DNA of 64,000 nt. Source: Variovorax sp. Sphag1AA. Its GTDB lineage: Bacteria > Pseudomonadota > Gammaproteobacteria > Burkholderiales > Burkholderiaceae_C. The notes under the pieces were generated by a model. The model saw only the letters and a list, made by a program, of their open reading frames with translations. It did not search any database and was not told the DNA's origin. A program made the translations under genes and the position numbers. The first letter of the stretch is position 1. Each line of letters starts with the position of its first letter. Shown piece after piece: positions 24,862 through 33,667 of the stretch. Location: contig NZ_JACHYC010000002.1 of assembly GCF_014192575.1 (NCBI RefSeq), positions 682,001 to 746,000 on the forward strand, in the 5' to 3' direction.

Positions 24862-25092
24862 ATGAAGAGCGCCGACCCCCCTCTGCGTACCGGAGAAGCC
24901 GCAGACGAACCCGAGATCGACGAGACCGAAGACAACGTGTCCGAAGATGCGGAAGAGGAATTCGATGAAGACGAACTCGAGGCCGAACTCTCGGAGGAAA
25001 CCGGCATCGACCTGACCGACGCGAGCGAGCTCGATGCGGACAACGTGCTGGCGGACGAGGAGTTCGATCGGGTGATTCAAGCGCCGGATTGA
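24862..25092 (+). CDS. Highly acidic 76-residue hypothetical protein
   Basis: An ATG with an AGGAG site about eight bases upstream opens a 76-residue frame made very largely of Asp and Glu (for example EDAEEEFDEDELEAELSEE). It has no Cys, no membrane segment and no domain I recognise. It is probably soluble and at least partly disordered. Such acidic proteins may bind metals or basic partners, but nothing proves this here; the ZIP gene 130 bases upstream makes metal handling a guess only. The frame is open further upstream, but the ribosome site supports this start. A genomic repeat begins four bases after its stop. Confidence 0.6.
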   Translation: MKSADPPLRTGEAADEPEIDETEDNVSEDAEEEFDEDELEAELSEETGIDLTDASELDADNVLADEEFDRVIQAPD

Positions 25093-25095
25093 GGC

Positions 25096-25179
25096 CACCC
25101 CCAGGCTCGCGCACTTCGTGTCGCTCTCCACCCCCTCAAGGGGGCGCACCTGGCGGCCCGGCGGAGCCGGTTCCGCGGG
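25096..25179 (+). repeat. Dispersed palindromic repeat, copy 1
   Basis: A stretch reading CACCCCCAGGCTCGCGCACT, then TTCGTG, a CCCCCTCAAGGGGG hairpin and GGCGGCCCGGCGGAGCCGGT ending TTCCGCGGG. The same ordered blocks occur at 44102-44185 (reverse), 49470-49525 (shortened) and 60185-60274. It contains two internal inverted repeats, as in REP-type elements. No transposase is present. Confidence 0.8.
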
Positions 25180-25231
25180 TGCCTGCGAACGGGCGGGCGC
25201 ATTGCGCCGCCCTTCTGGTGGCGCTCGCTTT

Positions 25232-25441
25232 TTAGTCTTCCAGGGTGAAGCCTACTTTTAGGGTTACTTGCCAGTGGGCTACTTTGCCTTCGGTGACGTG
25301 GCCGCGGGTTTCGGTGACTTCGAACCACTGGATGTTGCGCACCGATTCGCTGGCCTTGGTGATGGCGCGGCGGACGGCGTCGTCGCTGCTGGTGGGGGAG
25401 GAGCCGGTGAGTTCGATGAGCTTGTAGACGTGGCTGGTCAT
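25232..25441 (-). CDS. Dodecin (flavin-binding dodecamer)
   Basis: A 69-residue protein starting [20 protein letters not shown], with the helix [20 protein letters not shown] and strands ending [14 protein letters not shown]. This is the full dodecin fold, with the conserved Trp of the flavin pocket (IQWFEV). Dodecins form hollow dodecamers that store or buffer flavins (or CoA in some). AAGGAG lies before the start. It stands alone between the repeat and the divergent M20 peptidase gene. Confidence 0.95.
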   Translation of the reverse strand: MTSHVYKLIELTGSSPTSSDDAVRRAITKASESVRNIQWFEVTETRGHVTEGKVAHWQVTLKVGFTLED

Positions 25442-25626
25442 GCTGTTCTCCTTGCTGTCGTTTGGGATTGCTTGTGATGGCGCTGCGATGGTGGCACGTT
25501 GGGCGATTGCAGGGTGCCTAGTTGAAACCCGCGCATGAGGGCAAGACGCGCATGTCCCGGATGTGCTTGTGCGGGGGGAGGTGTGAAATATGCTTCTCCA
25601 CGCTTTTCAACCACCCCTCGTTCTTC

Positions 25627-26892
25627 ATGATGAATCGACGTTTTCCCGGTGTTCTTGCGGCGCTGGCATTGACCTGCGGTCTTGTCCTTGCGAGTTCTGC
25701 GGCGCAGGCCGCGCCCGACGCCAAGTTGCTCGCCGCGGCCGAGAAGGCACAGCCTGCGGTCATCGACAACCTCAAGGGCATGGTGCTCATCGAATCGGGC
25801 AGCCTCAATGTCGATGGACTGATGAAGATGGCGGATTTGGTCGAGGGCCAACTCAAGAGCACCGGCTTCAAGACCGAGCGGCGCAAGGCGACGGCCGGCG
25901 CAGGCGCCGACATCGTGATCGGCACGCTGAAGGGCACCGGCAAGCGCAAGATCATGCTGCAGGCGCACATGGATACCGTCTATCCGGCCGGCATCCTGGG
26001 CACGCAGCCTTACAAGGTCGAGGGCAATCGCATCTACGGCCCCGGCATCGCCGATGACAAGGGCGGCATCGCGGTGATGCTGGCCTCGCTCAAGATCCTG
26101 GCGGACGCGGGGTGGCGTGACTACGACACGCTCACCGTCATGTTCAATCCCGACGAGGAAGTCGGCTCCGTCGGTTCAGGCGAGCTGATCTCCACGCTGG
26201 CGGACCAGCACGATGTCGTGCTGTCCTTCGAGCCGACGGCCGCGAAGTCCGTGGCCAAGGGCGAGGCGCTGCTGCTCGGCGCTGCCGGCATCGCGACCGC
26301 CACGCTGGAAGTGAAAGGTCGCGCAGCGCATGCCGGGGCCGCGCCGGAGCTCGGTCGCAATGCGCTCTACGAACTGGCCTACCAGATGTTGCAGACCAAG
26401 GACGTGCCGAAGGAAACGCCCGGCGCGACGCTCAACTGGACAGTGGCCAGCGCGAACGGCCCGCTCAACCAGATCACGGCCAAGGCGCAAGCGTTGGGCG
26501 ACATCCGCATCACGCAGCCCGGCGCCGAGAAGAAGCTCGAAGCCGCGCTGCGCAGCAAGATCGAGAGCGGCAAGCTGATCCCCGACACCGAAACCACCTT
26601 GAAGGTCGAAGTGGGTCGCCCCGCATTCGTGGCCGGCGAAAAGGGTGCGGCGCTCGCAGCCAAGGCGCAGGGGATCTACAAGGAGATCGACCGCGAACTT
26701 GCCTTGGCGCCCATGACTGGCGGTGGCACGGACGCGGGCTTCGCGGGCCGTTCAGGCAAGGCCACCGTGGTCGAAAGCTTCGGCCTCGCTGGCTTCGGCT
26801 ATCACGCGAAGGACGAATACATCGAGGTCGACTCGATCGTGCCGCGCCTGTATCTCGTCACGCGGCTCCTGACCGAGATCGGCAAGCAGTGA
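25627..26892 (+). CDS. M20 family exported carboxypeptidase (glutamate carboxypeptidase-like)
   Basis: A 421-residue secreted M20 metallopeptidase. Residues about 1-25 are a signal peptide ending AAQA. Metal-binding motifs are MLQAHMDTVYPAG, GPGIADDKGG, FNPDEEVGS with the catalytic Glu pair, and GGGTDAGFAG. This pattern is that of the CPG2 group, which removes C-terminal Glu from folates and peptides; the real substrate is not known. Two adjacent ATGs (25627, 25630) are possible starts. The upstream in-frame extension to 25522 contains Cys-rich residues not seen in the family. It is translationally close to the GNAT gene that follows. Confidence 0.88.
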   Translation: MMNRRFPGVLAALALTCGLVLASSAAQAAPDAKLLAAAEKAQPAVIDNLKGMVLIESGSLNVDGLMKMADLVEGQLKSTGFKTERRKATAGAGADIVIGTLKGTGKRKIMLQAHMDTVYPAGILGTQPYKVEGNRIYGPGIADDKGGIAVMLASLKILADAGWRDYDTLTVMFNPDEEVGSVGSGELISTLADQHDVVLSFEPTAAKSVAKGEALLLGAAGIATATLEVKGRAAHAGAAPELGRNALYELAYQMLQTKDVPKETPGATLNWTVASANGPLNQITAKAQALGDIRITQPGAEKKLEAALRSKIESGKLIPDTETTLKVEVGRPAFVAGEKGAALAAKAQGIYKEIDRELALAPMTGGGTDAGFAGRSGKATVVESFGLAGFGYHAKDEYIEVDSIVPRLYLVTRLLTEIGKQ

Positions 26893-26894
26893 CC

Positions 26895-27350
26895 ATGGAG
26901 ATCCGGCTCGACGATCTTTCCGGCCCCGAGATCCGCGCGCTGCTCGAAGACCATCTGCGCAACATGCACGAGGTCTCGCCTCCCGAGAGCGTGCATGCGT
27001 TGGACCTCGACAAGCTGCGTCAGCCGGACATCTCTTTCTGGACGGTGTGGGAAGGCGTCGAGCTGCTCGGTTGCGGCGCGCTGCGTGCGCTTTCGTCCAC
27101 GCACGGCGAGATCAAATCGATGCGCACCGCAGAGGCGCATCGCGGTCGAGGCGTGGCACGTGCCGTGCTCGACCACATCGTTGCGGAAGCGAATTCGCGC
27201 GCCTATCAGCGGCTGAGCCTGGAGACCGGAAGCGTGGAGGCATTCGCGCCGGCGCACCGGCTTTACGAGTCGTTCGGCTTCGCGCGCTGCGGGCCGTTCG
27301 GCGACTATGTCGAAGACCCCAACAGCCTCTTCATGACGAAGCGGCTCTAG
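26895..27350 (+). CDS. GNAT family N-acetyltransferase
   Basis: A 151-residue acetyltransferase. The acetyl-CoA site is in the segment IKSMRTAEAHRGRGVARAV (the R/Q-x-x-G-x-G/A motif as RGRGVA), followed by AYQRLSLETGSVEAFAPAHR and a C-terminal YESFGFARCGPFGDY, all typical of small GNAT proteins. The substrate is unknown. A GTG at 26889 overlapping the M20 stop is an alternative start two codons upstream, and either start implies translational coupling with the peptidase. It is convergent with the DUF3299 gene. Confidence 0.85.
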   Translation: MEIRLDDLSGPEIRALLEDHLRNMHEVSPPESVHALDLDKLRQPDISFWTVWEGVELLGCGALRALSSTHGEIKSMRTAEAHRGRGVARAVLDHIVAEANSRAYQRLSLETGSVEAFAPAHRLYESFGFARCGPFGDYVEDPNSLFMTKRL

Positions 27351-27368
27351 ATCCAGACCGCCGGCAGC

Positions 27369-27968
27369 CTACTTCGCGCCGCCGGTGTACTTGGTGACGC
27401 TGTCGGCGGTCATGTGATAGCCGCTCACGCCCATCATTGAATCGTTGCGCAGGGTCTGCAGCTTGCCGGTGACCCAGACCGTGTCCATGGCACGGAACTT
27501 CGCACCCTGCTTCGGCAGCACGTGCAGGATCTGGTTGGCAGGCGGCGGCGGCGTGTGGATGCAGGCGCCGAAGTAGGGCACCAGCAGGAACTCGGTGACC
27601 TCGCCCTTGTTCTCCTCGAGCGGCACGATGAAGCCGGGGATCTTGACCTCGACGCCGTTCATCGCCTTGTTGGTGGGCGCGTTGTTCGACACGTCCTGCA
27701 GCTTCATGAGCAACTCGTTCGCGCGCGGATCGCTGTCGTCGAGCTTGCTCAGGTCCATGCCCTTGAGTTCCTTCATCGGATCCCAGTCCTTGGGGATCAG
27801 CTCTTCCCACGAGATGACGCGAGGCTGGCCGGGGGCGACCTTCTCGCTGCCTGCCTTGCCGCCGAGCGGATTGGTCGGCGACGTTGCCGAGGGCACGGGC
27901 TCAGCCGCAAGCGCACTGCCTGCGATTACTGCAGCGAGAAGAAACGAAAGAGGAAGGCGCAAAGTCAT
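27369..27968 (-). CDS. DUF3299 exported protein of ZrgA-type ABC cluster
   Basis: A 199-residue protein with a signal peptide (about residues 1-21, cleavage after SALA). The central region VISWEELIPKDWDPM and the C-terminal PYFGACIHTPPPPANQI are the DUF3299 hallmark, which is common beside DUF2796 proteins and FtsX-type ABC permeases. The conserved Cys and His of FGACIHTPPPP may bind a metal. It ends a seven-gene minus-strand operon, two bases after the permease. In Vibrio, related genes (zrgABCDE) serve zinc acquisition, which is the best guess for its role. The frame continues upstream to 28394 only as a shadow of the permease gene. Confidence 0.75.
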   Translation of the reverse strand: MTLRLPLSFLLAAVIAGSALAAEPVPSATSPTNPLGGKAGSEKVAPGQPRVISWEELIPKDWDPMKELKGMDLSKLDDSDPRANELLMKLQDVSNNAPTNKAMNGVEVKIPGFIVPLEENKGEVTEFLLVPYFGACIHTPPPPANQILHVLPKQGAKFRAMDTVWVTGKLQTLRNDSMMGVSGYHMTADSVTKYTGGAK

Positions 27969-27970
27969 CT

Positions 27971-29230
27971 TCAGATCCTTGGAGAGAGTCCATCGGCGAG
28001 GGAAAGCCGATAGGCGCGGATGCCGGGCAGCAGGCTCGCGAGCCAGCCCGCGACGACGAGGCTTGCCAGCAGCAGCCATTCGTTCAGTGTAGGTTCGGAC
28101 AGCCGCAGGGCCAATCCGAACTGGGATTGCAGCCATGGTGACAGCACGGCGATCCCGAGCGCCGCAAGTGCGACGCCGATCACGACGCCGAGCAGCGTGA
28201 CCAGCCCGCCTTCGAGCGCCAGCAAGGTGAGCACATGCCGCAGATTCGCACCGACCGCGCGCAGTACCGCGAGTTCGCGGCGACGTTCGTTCAGCCCAGC
28301 CATCACCACGGACACCAAGCCCGCAAGGCTCACGAGCGCGACGAGTCCCGACATCAGCAGCAGCGCGTTCTCGCCAACGCCGATCACGCTCCACAGTTCA
28401 TCGAGCGCGACGCCCGGCAGGATCGCCATGAGCGGCTCGCCGGAATAGGTCGACACCCAGCGTTGCACCGAGAACACCGCCGCGCGGTTCTTGAGGCCGA
28501 CCAGCGCGGCAGTGACGTTCTTCGGCGTGAGGTCAAACTTGCGCACCTGATCGGCGGGGATCTTGACGCCGGGCAGCGGCGCGCCGCCGGCCCATTCGAG
28601 GTGGATGGCTTCCATCGCGCCGAGGCCGATGTGCACGGTGCGATCGACCGGCGTGCCGGTGCGCGCAAGGATGCCGACGACGGTGAAGGGCTTGTCGGCA
28701 TGTTCCGCGACCAGTTCGCCGCTGCCGTGCGCGAGCGTGATCTTCTGGCCGACGCGATAGCCGAGTCGATCAGCGACCTCGGCGCCGATCACTGCATCGA
28801 ACAGCTCGCTGAACGGCTTGCCCTCGCGCATGCGCAGCGATTGGCGGTCGCCAAAGCGGAAGTGCTCGAAGTACTCAGGCGTGGTCGCTAGCACCGCGAA
28901 GCCGCGATGCGAATCGCCGAGCGACAGTGGCACGACCCAGCTCACGCCGGGATGCGCGGCAAGTGCCTGCTCGCTCTTCCATTGGATGTTGTTGGTCGCT
29001 GCGCCGATCCTGAACACCGAGTACAGCAGCAGTTGCGTCGAGCCGGTGCGTGCGCCCACGATCAGGTCGGTGCCTGACACCGATGACGCGAAGTTCTCGC
29101 GCATCTCCGTGCGGATGCGCTCGACGCCTAGGAGCAGAAAGGTCGACAGTGCAATCGACAGCACGGTCAACGCAAGCGTGAAGCGGCGGTTCCAGGCGCT
29201 GCGCCATGCGATTCCGAACAATGCGCTCAT
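27971..29230 (-). CDS. FtsX/MacB-type ABC transporter permease
   Basis: A 419-residue permease with one N-terminal helix (about residues 14-35, SIALSTFLLLGVERIRTEM), a large periplasmic domain at about 40-285, and three C-terminal helices, the usual FtsX layout. The C-terminal segment NERRRELAVLRAVGANLRHV is the conserved coupling region of these permeases. It overlaps the ATPase gene by four bases. In this operon it should act with the LolD-like ATPase and the exported DUF2796 and DUF3299 proteins. Such systems do mechanical work on periplasmic partners rather than classic transport. Confidence 0.87.
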   Translation of the reverse strand: MSALFGIAWRSAWNRRFTLALTVLSIALSTFLLLGVERIRTEMRENFASSVSGTDLIVGARTGSTQLLLYSVFRIGAATNNIQWKSEQALAAHPGVSWVVPLSLGDSHRGFAVLATTPEYFEHFRFGDRQSLRMREGKPFSELFDAVIGAEVADRLGYRVGQKITLAHGSGELVAEHADKPFTVVGILARTGTPVDRTVHIGLGAMEAIHLEWAGGAPLPGVKIPADQVRKFDLTPKNVTAALVGLKNRAAVFSVQRWVSTYSGEPLMAILPGVALDELWSVIGVGENALLLMSGLVALVSLAGLVSVVMAGLNERRRELAVLRAVGANLRHVLTLLALEGGLVTLLGVVIGVALAALGIAVLSPWLQSQFGLALRLSEPTLNEWLLLASLVVAGWLASLLPGIRAYRLSLADGLSPRI

Positions 29231-29931
29231 GCAGGCTCTCCACTTGCGGCGCGATTGATTTCCGGCAGCAGGATGTGCCGCGCAAAGCGCTCGGCAATCC
29301 GTTGGTCATGGCTCACGAAGACGAGTGCACTGCGGTTGGTCTTGCAGGCAGAGAGCAGCACATCGAGAAAGGCTTCGCGGCGGTCTTCGTCGAGCGCCGA
29401 GGTGGGTTCATCGGCGATCACGACTTCGGGGTGGCCGATCAGCGCGCGCGCAGCAGCCACGCGCTGCTGCTGGCCGACGGACAACTGGAGCGCCTGACGC
29501 CGCCACAAGCTCGAATCCAGCCCCATCTGTTCGAGCAGGTGTTCCGCCTGTGCCTGCGCCGTGCCGTCGCGCGTGGCCTGCGCCATGCGACGCCCCGAGA
29601 AGCGGCAGGGCAGCAGGACGTTGTCCAGCACGCTCAGGTAGGGCAGCAGGTTGAACTGCTGGAAGATGTAGCCGACATGCGCGACGCGAAGCCTGTCGCG
29701 GCTCGCGCCCGAGAGCGAAGCCCAGTCGTGTCCGAGCAGCGTGGCACGCCCGCCTTGAGCGACCAGCACACCGGCCAGCAGGGACAGCAGCGTGCTCTTG
29801 CCGCATCCGCTCGGGCCATGCAGGAAGACGGCCTCGCCGGCGGCGATGTCGAGCCGCTCGATGTCGATGCACGGCGCCTTCGCGCCGCGCCATTGGAATT
29901 GCAGCGATTCAGCCGAAAGAACGGAGCTCAC
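29227..29931 (-). CDS. LolD/MacB-type ABC ATPase
   Basis: A 234-residue ATP-binding protein. The Walker A motif is GPSGCGKSTLL, the signature is LSVGQQQRVAAARALIG, with Val where Gly is usual (LSGGQ), Walker B is VVIADEPTSALDE, and the switch His lies in VFVSHDQRIAE. It belongs to the LolD/FtsE/MacB group that pairs with FtsX-type permeases, here the next gene, with which it overlaps by four bases. It follows the DUF2796 gene after seven bases. Confidence 0.92.
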   Translation of the reverse strand: MSSVLSAESLQFQWRGAKAPCIDIERLDIAAGEAVFLHGPSGCGKSTLLSLLAGVLVAQGGRATLLGHDWASLSGASRDRLRVAHVGYIFQQFNLLPYLSVLDNVLLPCRFSGRRMAQATRDGTAQAQAEHLLEQMGLDSSLWRRQALQLSVGQQQRVAAARALIGHPEVVIADEPTSALDEDRREAFLDVLLSACKTNRSALVFVSHDQRIAERFARHILLPEINRAASGEPA

Positions 29932-29938
29932 GGCTGGG

Positions 29939-30484
29939 TCACTTGCTCCATGCGAGCCGTTCGTTGGGCCGCTTCAGCGACCGCTTGAACTGGCCTTGCG
30001 GTGCTGCGATCTGCGCATCGATCTGGCGTGGACCCTTGAACGCGGTGAACAGTCCGACGTCGATGAACTTCGCCGCGCCCGCATTGGTGCAGTTGAAGGC
30101 AAAGGTGCCGTCGAGATCGGCATGCCCTTCGGACGCTTCGCCTTCGGTCTTGTCCAGCCCCAGTGCGGGCGAACGCAGCGTGACCGGCCCGAGCTTGCAA
30201 TTGGCGACGGGGTCGATGCGGAAGATCTGATCTGCCGCACGCAATTGCGCGATGACGGTTTCGGCCGTCTTCTTTTCGGCATCCGTGCGCGGTGCGCGCT
30301 CGAAGCCGGTGAAGTTGTCGAGAGGGGAGTCCATCTCGATCACCACCGTCGGGCCTTCGACGACGACGTCGAGCTTGATTTGTCCATGCACATGGGCGTG
30401 CTGGGTCTGCGCGAGTGCGCCGAGCGGGGTTGCGACGAGTGCGGTGAATGCGAGCGAAATGAGCGGCTGGCTCATCAATTTCAT
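29939..30484 (-). CDS. DUF2796 (ZrgA-like) exported protein
   Basis: A 181-residue protein with a signal peptide (cleavage after GALA) followed by the DUF2796 start QTQHAHVHGQIKLDVVVEG. ESPLDNFTGFE-type (here MDSPLDNFTGFERAP) and HADLDGTFAFNC segments are typical. ZrgA of Vibrio, a member of this family, is part of a zinc-uptake ABC system. This protein has only a short His cluster (QHAHVHG) and lacks the long His-rich insert of some relatives. It overlaps the sulfurtransferase gene by four bases. The ATG at 30484 is supported by the signal peptide; the upstream frame is a shadow. Confidence 0.82.
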   Translation of the reverse strand: MKLMSQPLISLAFTALVATPLGALAQTQHAHVHGQIKLDVVVEGPTVVIEMDSPLDNFTGFERAPRTDAEKKTAETVIAQLRAADQIFRIDPVANCKLGPVTLRSPALGLDKTEGEASEGHADLDGTFAFNCTNAGAAKFIDVGLFTAFKGPRQIDAQIAAPQGQFKRSLKRPNERLAWSK

Positions 30485-31386
30485 GGTTCTGCGCCTTGCC
30501 GGGTCGGCAGCCCCGGCGTATTGCTCCACTCGCTCCAGCTGCCGGCATAGAGCGCGGTCGGACCGAGTCCCGCGACCTGCATCGCAAGGAGGTTGGGCAC
30601 CGCGCTCACGCCGCTGCCGCATTGGTGGACCACCGTGGACGGCTCGTGGCCCGCCAGCAACGATTCGAATTCGGCACGCAGTTGCGCGGCCGGCTTGAAC
30701 TTCCCGTCAGGCCCGAGGTTCTCGGAAAAGGGCCGGTTCAGGGCCCCGGGGATGTGACCGGCAATCGGGTCGAGTGGTTCCACTTCGCCGCGATAGCGTT
30801 GCGGTGCGCGCGCGTCGATCAGCGTCTGGTCAGACTGCGCGAGCCGCGCCGCCACCGTCTTCGTGTCGACGAGTCGCACCAGCGGTTCGCCGGTGACGAA
30901 ATTCGACTGGAAGTGCGATGGCTCCTCGCGGTCCGTGACGGCGCCGCCCGTGGCCTGCCAGGCCTGCAGGCCGCCGTCGAGCACGGCCACCGCCTCGTGG
31001 CCCATCCACTTGAGCATCCACCAGAGGCGGCCGCAGTAGTTGGCGCCGTTGCGGTCGTAGACCACCGCCTGCATGTCGTTCGCGAAGCCGACGCTGGACA
31101 GCCACGCCGCGAATTTTTCCCGGCTGGGCAGCGGATGACGGCCACCGGATGCTGGCGGGCCTTCCTCCTTCGCGACCACGACGCCGTGCGCGCCGGCCAC
31201 GCCATGTTTCGCGCTGAGCGCGGTGTCGAGGTTGGCGTACACGGCGCCCGGGATGTGCGCAGCACGGTACTGTTGCGCGCCCGCATCGGGCTTCATGAGT
31301 TCGAAGGTGCAGTCGAACACCATCAACCGTGCTTCGTTGGCCTTCAGGGCCTGGAGCTGCTCGGCAGTGATCAGGGTGGTGTACAT
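30481..31386 (-). CDS. Two-domain sulfurtransferase (SseA/rhodanese-like)
   Basis: A 301-residue tandem rhodanese. The inactive N-terminal domain runs to about residue 150 and contains DCTFELMKPDAGAQQY. The C-terminal domain carries the active-site Cys in HQCGSGVSAVPN. The loop CGSGV is that of 3-mercaptopyruvate sulfurtransferases rather than thiosulfate-specific rhodaneses (CRKGV type). It transfers sulfur from mercaptopyruvate to acceptors such as cyanide or thiols. It lies 10 bases after the DMT transporter gene and overlaps the ZrgA-like gene, within one operon. Its functional link to the metal cluster is not clear. Confidence 0.88.
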   Translation of the reverse strand: MYTTLITAEQLQALKANEARLMVFDCTFELMKPDAGAQQYRAAHIPGAVYANLDTALSAKHGVAGAHGVVVAKEEGPPASGGRHPLPSREKFAAWLSSVGFANDMQAVVYDRNGANYCGRLWWMLKWMGHEAVAVLDGGLQAWQATGGAVTDREEPSHFQSNFVTGEPLVRLVDTKTVAARLAQSDQTLIDARAPQRYRGEVEPLDPIAGHIPGALNRPFSENLGPDGKFKPAAQLRAEFESLLAGHEPSTVVHQCGSGVSAVPNLLAMQVAGLGPTALYAGSWSEWSNTPGLPTRQGAEP

Positions 31387-31396
31387 GTGAAGTCCT

Positions 31397-32329
31397 TCAA
31401 TGTTCTTCGGCGGGCGCCCTCGGCAGCGACCGTTGCCGGAGCACCGTCGCCGCGATGCCGCTCGCCACGATGAGCCCCATGCCGGCCCAGCCGGTCGCAT
31501 CGATGCGATCGCCGAACAGCAGCACGCTGTACATCGCGGCGAACACGATGCCCGAGTACTGGAGATTCGCTACCAGAAGCGTACCGCTTTCGGTCTTTGC
31601 GGTGGCGTATGCGCGCGTCATGCAAAGCTGACCCAGTGCGGCCAGCACGCCGACCGGAAGCAGCCACGCGGCGTGACCCCAGGTCCATTCATTGAAGGGT
31701 GTCGAGGGGCCCAGCAATGTGCCGAGTCCTCCGGCAACGGCCGAGCCCACGGCGAAATAGAAAACCGTGCGCGATTCAGGCTCACCGATGCGTGACAGTG
31801 CGACCACCTGCATGTAGGCGAACGCGGCCGTCAGCCCCGACAACAGGCCCAGCATGCCGGCGAAGCCCTGGCTGCCTTCGACGGAGGGCTTGAGCATCAG
31901 CACCACGCCGCCGAATCCAACGAGCACTGTGAGCACCAGGGGCCCCTGCAACGGCGGCTTCTGCGCACGACCGTCGCGCCCCGGCACCGGCACCCACGCC
32001 AGCAACGCGCCGCCGACCACGAAGGCCGCGATCCACACGCTGCTCATGTAGTTGAGGGTCATCGCCGTGGCGAGCGGCATGTGCGCAATCGCATAGAACC
32101 ACGCGCCGAGCGACACGACGCCGATCAGGCTACGCCATGCATGCATGCCCGGATAGCGTGTGGCGAGCGTGACGCCGCGCTGCCGCGCAAGGATCCACAG
32201 GAAGACGATGCCGATCAGGCCGCGGTAGAAGACCAGTTCAGCAGAGGAAAACCAGGCGGACGCGACCTTCACGCACACGCCCATCGTGGCGAAGATCAGT
32301 GCGCCGAGCACCATCCATAAGGCTTGCAT
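31397..32329 (-). CDS. DMT/EamA family transporter
   Basis: A 310-residue protein with ten predicted membrane helices made of two EamA repeats, starting MQALWMVLGALIFATMGVCV. The conserved ending of the second repeat, ATGWAGMGLIVASGIAA, is visible near the C-terminus. Members export amino acids, metabolites or nucleotide sugars; the substrate is unknown here. It lies nine bases after the Rieske oxygenase gene and ten before the sulfurtransferase gene, so it is cotranscribed with both. Confidence 0.85.
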   Translation of the reverse strand: MQALWMVLGALIFATMGVCVKVASAWFSSAELVFYRGLIGIVFLWILARQRGVTLATRYPGMHAWRSLIGVVSLGAWFYAIAHMPLATAMTLNYMSSVWIAAFVVGGALLAWVPVPGRDGRAQKPPLQGPLVLTVLVGFGGVVLMLKPSVEGSQGFAGMLGLLSGLTAAFAYMQVVALSRIGEPESRTVFYFAVGSAVAGGLGTLLGPSTPFNEWTWGHAAWLLPVGVLAALGQLCMTRAYATAKTESGTLLVANLQYSGIVFAAMYSVLLFGDRIDATGWAGMGLIVASGIAATVLRQRSLPRAPAEEH

Positions 32330-32338
32330 CCGAGGGGC

Positions 32339-33475
32339 TTACGCCTTCATTTCGCGTCTGTACCACTCATGGAACTGCTGCATGCCGTCTTCCATGGGGC
32401 TTTGATAGGGGCCGCTCTCGTCGTCACCGCGCAGCATCAGTGCGCGACGGCCGGCGTCCATGCGCTCGGCGATCTCATCGTCCTCGACGCAGGTTTCCAT
32501 GTAGGCAGCCTGCTGCGCTTCGACGAACTCGCGCTCGAAGGCGACGATTTCCTCGGGGTAGAAGAACTCGACCATGTTGAGCGTCTTCTGCGGGCCGATC
32601 GGATGCAGCGTGGACACCGTGAGCACGTGCGGATACCACTCGACCATGACGTGCGGGTAGTACGTGAGCCAGATCGCGCCGTACTTCGGCGGCTTGCCTT
32701 CGCGGTATTTCAGCAGTTGTTCCTGCCAGCGCTGATAGACGGGGCTGCCGGCGCGGCCGAGTCGGTTGGCGACGCCGACCGTCTGCACGGAATGGTGCCT
32801 GCCGAATTCCCAGCGCAGGTCGTCACAGGTCACGAAGCTGCCAAGGCCGGGATGGAAAGGTCCGACGTGGTAGTCCTCGAGGTAGACCTCGATGAAGGTC
32901 TTCCAGTTGTAGTTGCACTCGTGGAGCTCGACGCGATCGAGCGCGTAGCCCTCGAAGTCGAGGTCGGCGCGTGCGCCGAGATTCGCGAGGTCGGTGGCCA
33001 CGTCACGACCGCCGGCACCGGAATTCTTCTCGAAGAGCAATCCGTTCCATTCGGTCAACGGATAGTTGTGGAGATTGAGGCAGGGGTCCTGCTCGAAGTG
33101 CGGTGCGCCGATGAGCGTGCCGGTCGTGCGCGGGTCTGCCGCCGCGTAGGTCCAGCGGTGGAGGGGGCAGATGATGTTGCCGCCGCTCGTCGGATCGATT
33201 TCGCCGCGGCCCTGGAGGATCAGTGCCTGGCGATGGCGGCACACGTTGGAAATCAGCTCCACGCCCTTGGGCGTGTGGACCAGTGCGCGGCCCTGGTGTT
33301 CCTGCGGCAGCGTGTGGAAGCTGCCTTGCTCGGGAACTGCCAGCCGGTGGCCCACATAACGCGGACCGGCGGCAAAGAGCGTTTGCATCTCGCGGGCGTA
33401 GAGCGCCTCGTCGAAATATGCGGAAACCGGAAGTTGGCTCGAAGCCTGCTGCAGTTGAAGACTTAAATCAGACAT
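32339..33475 (-). CDS. Rieske non-haem iron oxygenase, alpha subunit
   Basis: A 378-residue ring-hydroxylating-type oxygenase. The Rieske cluster ligands are C79 and H81 (NVCRHRQ) and C103 and H106 (ICPLHRW); the spacing between the pairs is 21 residues, a little longer than usual. The catalytic domain has the mononuclear iron site in EDYHVGPFHPG with an upstream NYNWKTFIEVYLE. Such enzymes hydroxylate or demethylate aromatic or quaternary amine substrates, using a separate reductase that is not encoded nearby. The substrate is unknown. It heads the seven-gene operon. An ATG eight codons upstream is possible but lacks a ribosome site. Confidence 0.87.
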   Translation of the reverse strand: MSDLSLQLQQASSQLPVSAYFDEALYAREMQTLFAAGPRYVGHRLAVPEQGSFHTLPQEHQGRALVHTPKGVELISNVCRHRQALILQGRGEIDPTSGGNIICPLHRWTYAAADPRTTGTLIGAPHFEQDPCLNLHNYPLTEWNGLLFEKNSGAGGRDVATDLANLGARADLDFEGYALDRVELHECNYNWKTFIEVYLEDYHVGPFHPGLGSFVTCDDLRWEFGRHHSVQTVGVANRLGRAGSPVYQRWQEQLLKYREGKPPKYGAIWLTYYPHVMVEWYPHVLTVSTLHPIGPQKTLNMVEFFYPEEIVAFEREFVEAQQAAYMETCVEDDEIAERMDAGRRALMLRGDDESGPYQSPMEDGMQQFHEWYRREMKA

Positions 33476-33667
33476 GGGTGACCTGACCAAGCTCCCCACA
33501 GGGAGAAAGAAAAACGGATGGCCGCCTTGAAAAGCGTGCGATGTCGCGCGGCGGCCCCAAAAGAAAATGGGTCAGCATTTGCCGGCCCGGAGAACTAAGG
33601 ATTGTACCCGTCGGGATGAGATCGGGTCCCCGACTCTAAAATGTAGGGTTTCACCCACGATCGCCGC

